A stretch of DNA of 64,000 nt from assembly GCA_001305055.1 (NCBI GenBank), contig BBZX01000001.1, positions 1 through 64,000 on the forward strand. The letters are read 5' to 3'. Under the pieces are notes generated by a model, which was given only the letters and a program-made list of their open reading frames with translations, was not told the origin of the DNA and ran no database searches. Position 1 is the first letter of the stretch. Each line of letters opens with the position of its first letter. Below, piece after piece: positions 59,258-64,000 of the stretch. A program made the translations under genes and the position numbers. This stretch comes from Clostridia bacterium UC5.1-1C12 (GTDB lineage Bacteria; Bacillota_I; Bacilli_A; Erysipelotrichales; Erysipelotrichaceae).

Positions 59258-61008
59258 TTGGCCAGACTCAGTGAGGAAAAAATTAATGAAATTCGCTCAC
59301 GCGCCGATATTGCCGATGTGATATCGCGTTATGTGCCATTGACAAGGAAAGCCCGCGGTTTTGTCTGCACTTGTCCTTTTCATGATGATCACAATCCATC
59401 AATGTCAATTTCTATGGATAAGCAGATTTATAAATGCTTTGTCTGCAATGCCGGCGGCAATGTCTTTACTTTTGTTCAAAACTTTGAACACATCTCTTTT
59501 GTTGAAGCGGTGCTGAAGGTTGCTGATTATGCTGGTGTAGAAGTTGAAGAAGCCGACCGGATGCTGGTCAATGAAACACTCGATCCGAATATCGCGTCGA
59601 TCCATAAGGTCTGCCGATCTGTGATCGAATATACGAATTATACCTTGGCAACGCCCCAGGCTGCTGAAGTGAAGGCTTATTTGCTTCAGCGCGGCATCAA
59701 TGAGGAATGTATCCGAAAATTTGAAATTGGCTATAATCCTAAGGGAGATGCGCTTTACGCGTATATGAATGCCAAAAAATTTACGGATGCACAGCTTGTT
59801 GAGAGCAATGTGGTGCGGATAAGTCCAAGTGGAATGCATGATGTATTTGCCAATCGTATTTTGATTCCGATTCATGACCGCAATGGGAATCCGGTCGGGT
59901 TTACCGCCCGCCGCGTCGATGAAAATGATGAGGCAAAATATATCAATACCTCAGAAACGCCGGCTTTTAAAAAAGGGTCGCTCATCTTTAACTATCACCG
60001 TGCCAAGGTTGAGGCAAAATCGACTGGCCGCATATTGATCGCTGAGGGAGCGATGGATGTTATCGCTTTTGAGAAAGTGGGTATTCATGATTGTGTCGCT
60101 ACGCTGGGGACTGCTTGTACCCGCGAACAGCTGATGCTGCTTAAGAATCTCCATGCTAAGTGCGTGATCTGCTATGACGGCGATCGGGCCGGTATCAATG
60201 CCACCTATAAATTTGGCAAGCTGGCACGGGAAATCGGGCTTCATTTTGAAGTTGTTGATAATCAGCTGGGTCTTGATCCGGATGAGATCATCGATGGGTA
60301 TGGCAAGGATGAGCTGCTTCATATGGCAGAGAAAACGATATCGTGGATCGATTTTTGTTCCGCTATCTGCAGCAAAAGTACAATCTTGAAAATTATTCGC
60401 AGCGAAAAGAATTCGCGGTTGAATTAGGCCGAGAAATCAATGCCTGCACCGAGCGTTTTGAACGTAAGAATTATCTTGCGAAATTGTTTGAGCTTACCCA
60501 GTTTGATATGAGTGAAGCTGAGGTGAAGGAGAAGAAAAAGGTTTTAGTTACTCCTTCGATCGGTTTGCGGCAGCCAAAGAATGGCAGTCTGCGGGCTGAA
60601 TATGAGATACTCTCACAGATGCTGGTAAGTCTGCAGGCAAATAATGCATTCAAAGATAAGCTGGGATTTTTAATTGATGAAAATTGCAACAAGCTTGCAA
60701 TCTATATTATTGATTACTATCGGACACATGATGAAATTGAAATCGCTGATTTTTATAACAGTATTAAAGAAGAGGCTGTCAAGTCTTTACTGATTGAATT
60801 GAGCGAATGGGAACTGGCTTTGCCGGATTATAATGAAGATGTATTCTTACACTCATGTTTAAAGATTCAGGCGGCATGCTTAGAAGATAAGATGAAAAAG
60901 CTGAGCGAACAGTCACTTAAAATCAGTGATCCGCTTGAAAAGGCTAAAATAGGTGATGAAATCATACAGTTAAAAAGACAGCGCAGTGAATTGCTTAAAC
61001 AACGATAG
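59258..61008 (+). CDS. dnaG: DNA primase
   Basis: Makes RNA primers at the replication fork. N-terminal zinc finger (CTCPFHDDHNPSMS; YKCFVCNAGGNVFTF), TOPRIM (ILIAEGAMDVIAF; VICYDGDRAGINA), C-terminal helicase-binding domain. TTG 59258 is the start, with GAGGTG upstream. The frame breaks near 60355 (five T instead of six), restoring IDFLFRYLQQKYN. About 583 residues. Followed 21 bp later by rpoD, the classical dnaG-sigA pair. Confidence 0.96.
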
Positions 61009-61029
61009 TAAAACAGGAGGCGCAATACC

Positions 61030-62233
61030 ATGGCTAAAAAACAAACTGCCGCAGAAGTTAAATCGCTTGAAGAATTAAAAACGTTAGATGATATTAAGCA
61101 GGAACTTCTGGAATCTTATAAAATAAATAAAATCCTGTATCAGAAGGATGTAGCAGATGCTATTGAGCATTTGGATCTGAGTGATCAGGACAGTGATGAA
61201 TTATTTGACTGGTTTAATCAGAATAAAATCGTCATTACAGATGATGAGGATTTGAATATTACTGACGCTGACCTTGCATTGGATGATGACAGCATGGATT
61301 TTGATGCTGATGATGAAGTTGATGATTTTACTGATGAAGAAAATCTGGCAAGTGATATTGAGTCTTTGGAACAGTCTTTCGCAAACTCTTCGCATACGAA
61401 GATCAATGATCCGGTTAAGATGTATCTGAAGGAAATCGGCCGTGTTGAACTGCTGAATCCTGAGGATGAGCCGGAGATTGCCCGCCGGATTCAAAACGGT
61501 GATGAAGAAGCAAAACGCATTTTAATTGCTGCCAATCTGCGTTTGGTCGTATCGATCGCAAAGAAATATGTTGGCCGCGGTATGCTTTTCTTGGATCTGA
61601 TTCAAGAAGGCAACATGGGTCTTGTAAAAGCTGTCGAAAAGTTTGACTATACCAAGGGATTTAAGTTTTCTACATATGCAACTTGGTGGATTCGTCAGGC
61701 CATCACCCGTGCAATCGCTGATCAGGCCAGAACGATCCGTATTCCGGTTCATATGGTTGAAACAATCAATAAGCTGACACGGATTCAGCGCCAACTGGTT
61801 CAGGATTTAGGCCGTGATCCTACGGCTGAAGAAATTGCTGAAAAGATGGAAGGTATTTCACCTGAAAAGGTTCGTGAGATTCAAAAGATCGCTCTTGAAC
61901 CCGTTTCACTTGAAACCCCGATCGGTGAAGAAGATGATTCACATCTGGGCGATTTCATTGAAGATAAGAAGCAATGTCACCGGATGAATATGCAAATAAT
62001 CAGCTGCTTAAGGATGAAATCAATATGGTTCTGCAGGGCCTGACGGAGCGTGAGGAAAAGTGCTGCGTCTGCGCTTTGGATTATATGACGGCCGTACCCG
62101 GACGCTTGAAGAAGTGGGTAAGGAATTTAATGTTACCCGTGAGCGTATCCGTCAGATTGAAGCGAAGGCTTTACGTAAACTGAAGCATCCGACACGCAGC
62201 AAACGGCTGAAGGACTTTGTTGATAAGCCATAA
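61030..62233 (+). CDS. rpoD: Primary sigma factor SigA (RpoD)
   Basis: Housekeeping sigma-70. An acidic region 1.1 is followed by regions 2 ([39 protein letters not shown]), 3 ([19 protein letters not shown]) and 4 ([20 protein letters not shown]). Breaks near 61969 (A-run) and 62059 (one G), both within the last 270 bases; repair restores a normal C-terminus [14 protein letters not shown]. About 401 residues. The stop overlaps the trmK ATG. Confidence 0.97.
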
Positions 62234-62898
62234 TGAAGTTAAGCAAACGTCTGACTGCCATTAAGCAGTTTGTATTAAAAGACAGTATATTAGCCGATAT
62301 TGGCTGTGACCATGCTTATCTGCCTTGTGCATGTGTGCTTGACGGCACATGTGTCAGGGCATATGCATGTGATATTAATGAAGGACCGCTACAGCGCGCC
62401 ATGGCTACGATTAAAGAAACCGATACATTGGATCGGGTTTTTCCTTTACTCTGCGCGGGCTTGAACGATTGTCCTGAAGATGTTGACTGTGTGATTATTT
62501 CGGGTATGGGTTATGAAACGATTAAATCGATTTTGGAGGATGATTTTGATCGGCTTCCGCAGTTTAAACGCTTGATTTTACAGTCGAACAGCGACGTTGA
62601 TCTGCTTCGCAGATGGCTCAGCGATCATAACTTTGCCATCGTTGATGAGGATTTGGTGCATGAAGGTCATTATTATCAAATTGTTGTCATAGAGCCATTT
62701 GGCGGCAAGCCGCTGAGTGATGATGAAGTCTTGTTTGGACCTTTGATGCCGCAAAAAGAATTATTTCAAGAATATTGGGAATACCGGCGGCATAAGCTTT
62801 CACTGATTCTTGATCAGCTGGCTGAAGATCATGATAAATATGCTGAATTAACCGAATTGTTTCAGCGCATCGATAAGCAATTAAAAACGAGTTCCTGA
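62233..62898 (+). CDS. trmK: tRNA m1A22 methyltransferase TrmK
   Basis: SAM-dependent methyltransferase of tRNA. LADIGCDHAYLPCACVLDG is the SAM site, ISGMGYETIKSIL the family motif, LILQSNSDVDLLRRWLSDH and EDLVHEGHYYQIVVIE follow. 221 residues, intact. Corresponds to yqfN after sigA in Bacillus; the usual next gene yqfO is absent here. Confidence 0.94.
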   Translation: MKLSKRLTAIKQFVLKDSILADIGCDHAYLPCACVLDGTCVRAYACDINEGPLQRAMATIKETDTLDRVFPLLCAGLNDCPEDVDCVIISGMGYETIKSILEDDFDRLPQFKRLILQSNSDVDLLRRWLSDHNFAIVDEDLVHEGHYYQIVVIEPFGGKPLSDDEVLFGPLMPQKELFQEYWEYRRHKLSLILDQLAEDHDKYAELTELFQRIDKQLKTSS

Positions 62899-62912
62899 TG
62901 AACCCGTTTTTG
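62883..62912. terminator. Bidirectional terminator between trmK and ispH
   Basis: AAAAACG-A-GTTC pairs with GAAC-C-CGTTTTT; A- and T-runs on both sides serve both convergent genes. Confidence 0.85.
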
Positions 62913-62914
62913 TT

Positions 62915-63798
62915 TTATAGCAGACGTGATAAATCAAGCGACTTTATTGGCTCTCCATGAAGCTTATCAATCACCTGAGCGGTAAGCTGAGAAGGGGTTG
63001 AAGCACCGCTGGTAACCGCCACAACATCATCGTCGTGAAAGTCTGATAAGTTAAGCTGTGAAGCGTCATCAATCAGTAAGACACGGGGAATGCCGTGATT
63101 GTGACCGATTTCCGCAAGCCTTGTGGAATTATTGCTTTGTTTATCACCAACAACAATTAGGACATCAACATTTTGCAGCTCATGCACCGCTTGCTGGCGG
63201 ATGCGGGTGGCATTACAGATTTCTTCACCGATCTCTGCCTGCGGATAAGCCTGCTTGATATTCTGAAAACAGCAAGCACATCACTGGTACTCATGGTTGT
63301 CTGACAAGTTACAAAGAGCGGCATTGATAATGGCGGCAGCGGCTGATGCAATTCAATCAGCTGAATAGCCGGACTGATGCTTAATACCGCTTCTGCTTCC
63401 GGATGTCCTTTTTTACCGATATATGCTACATACTTCCCATCGGCCAGCGCGTTTTTAATTAGGGCCTGTGTTGAAAGCACATCCGGACAGCTGGCATCAA
63501 CACAAATCAACCCTTTCGCAGCGGCTTTATCTTTTACTTGCGAAGCGATGCCGTGTGCTGTAAAGAGGACAATGCCCTCGTCAATCTGATCCAGCAATTC
63601 AAGACGGCTTTTCGTTTTATCTTCAATCGTATCGATATTCAGGCATTTCAGCGCTTCGACCACATATTGATTATGAACAAGCATGCCAAGTACGGTTATT
63701 TTTTCGTCAGGATATTCAAGCCGTGTCTGTTTAGCGATTTGTATGGCCCGAACAACACCTTTGCAATAACCGCGCGGCTGTACTTTAATAATTCTCAT
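62915..63798 (-). CDS. ispH: 4-hydroxy-3-methylbut-2-enyl diphosphate reductase
   Basis: Iron-sulfur enzyme making IPP and DMAPP, last step of the MEP isoprenoid route. PRGYCKGVVRAI has the first cluster Cys, VDASCPDVLSTQ the second and EEICNATRIRQQA the third. KGHPEAEAVLS and VTSGASTPSQL are also family sequences. The frame breaks near 63266, where a T-run on the coding strand is one base short. About 294 residues after repair. The start is opposite the TrmK block, with its promoter to the right of 63798. Confidence 0.94.
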
Positions 63799-63991
63799 GA
63801 TCTCACCTCAATACAATTTTAACATATTCCGAATCGTCCGTGAAATTATTTAAATTGATGTGGATCAAAATTAAAAAATTGCCGATAAACAGCGGTTATG
63901 TTATAATTTTAAGGAAGTTTGGCAATTATTTTTGAATAAGCAGCTGGCTGTGATTCAGAAATGGCTATAATAAATAAGAGAGGATGATTTT

Positions 63992-64000
63992 ATGAGTAAA
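63992..64000 (+). CDS. Start of a gene cut by the window end
   Basis: ATG AGT AAA preceded by AGAGGATGATTTT, a good ribosome site. Only three codons are visible, so the product cannot be named. The 190 bp before it form a divergent promoter region with ispH. Confidence 0.4.

Noticed and set aside
59405..59875. Long - strand open frame opposite dnaG
   Set aside because: It mirrors the codon pattern of dnaG, whose zinc and TOPRIM motifs are clear.
1..64000. CRISPR arrays, tRNA or rRNA genes, prophage
   Set aside because: No regularly spaced repeats, no tRNA-like CCA-ended cloverleaf, no rRNA sequence and no phage genes were seen on reading.

Overview
The window looks like a chromosomal segment of a low-to-moderate GC, endospore-forming member of the Bacillota, most likely Erysipelotrichia or a near relative (inferred from gene content and order, not from a marker search). 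The evidence is a large set of sporulation genes (dpaAB, cse60-like, spoVB, dacF, spoIIAA-spoIIAB-sigF, spoVAC-D-E-F, dacB-like, spmAB, yqfCD), a T-box leader on alaS, single-chain glycyl-tRNA synthetase, and gene order closely following Bacillus subtilis. No rRNA, tRNA, CRISPR array or intact insertion sequence was seen. Almost every gene is on the + strand; only a Na/phosphate symporter and ispH are on the - strand.

Layout. 0-11.5 kb: tRNA modification (mnmA), CPBP protease, recD2, AI-2E permease, T-box-alaS-yrzL-ruvX-yrzB-mltG-udk-greA. 11.6-16.7 kb: dipicolinate synthesis (dpaA-dpaB-dapA), two tiny sporulation-type or Cys-rich proteins, an acidic lipoprotein and spoVB. 16.7-20 kb: rsuA-like gene, thyA, dfrA and a pyrimidine-nucleoside phosphorylase. 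20-26 kb: dacF, the spoIIA operon and a compact spoVA operon. 26-32 kb: GrpB-GNAT fusion, scpAB, HD hydrolase, dacB-like, spmAB, rluB. 32-35.2 kb: a secreted flavin-dependent reductase and an AraC-type regulator, the most accessory-looking part. 35.8-42.5 kb: rsmE, an unknown gene, mtaB, murE, deoC, rpsU, a MATE exporter. 42.5-44.6 kb: yqfC-yqfD-phoH. 44.6-54.4 kb: a phosphate island (phoP-phoR, cold-shock gene, pstS-C-A-B-phoU, GNAT, decayed dehydrogenase, nptA-type symporter) and then a stand-alone C39-type peptidase. 54.9-62.9 kb: ybeY-dgkA-cdd-era-recO-glyS-dnaG-rpoD-trmK, then convergent ispH.

How the genes work together. DapA makes the dihydrodipicolinate-type precursor that DpaAB oxidises to dipicolinate, and the SpoVA proteins move dipicolinate into the spore. 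SpoIIAA/AB control SigF. The phosphate island joins a sensor pair, PhoP-box-like operators and two phosphate uptake systems. PstS there looks circularly permuted and PstA carries an unusually large extracytoplasmic insert.

Sequence quality. More than fifty reading-frame breaks interrupt otherwise intact and mostly essential genes. Nearly all are explained by one missing base in a short homopolymer, so they look like sequencing or assembly errors rather than pseudogenes. I therefore annotate most genes as single spans across the breaks and give the approximate break positions.
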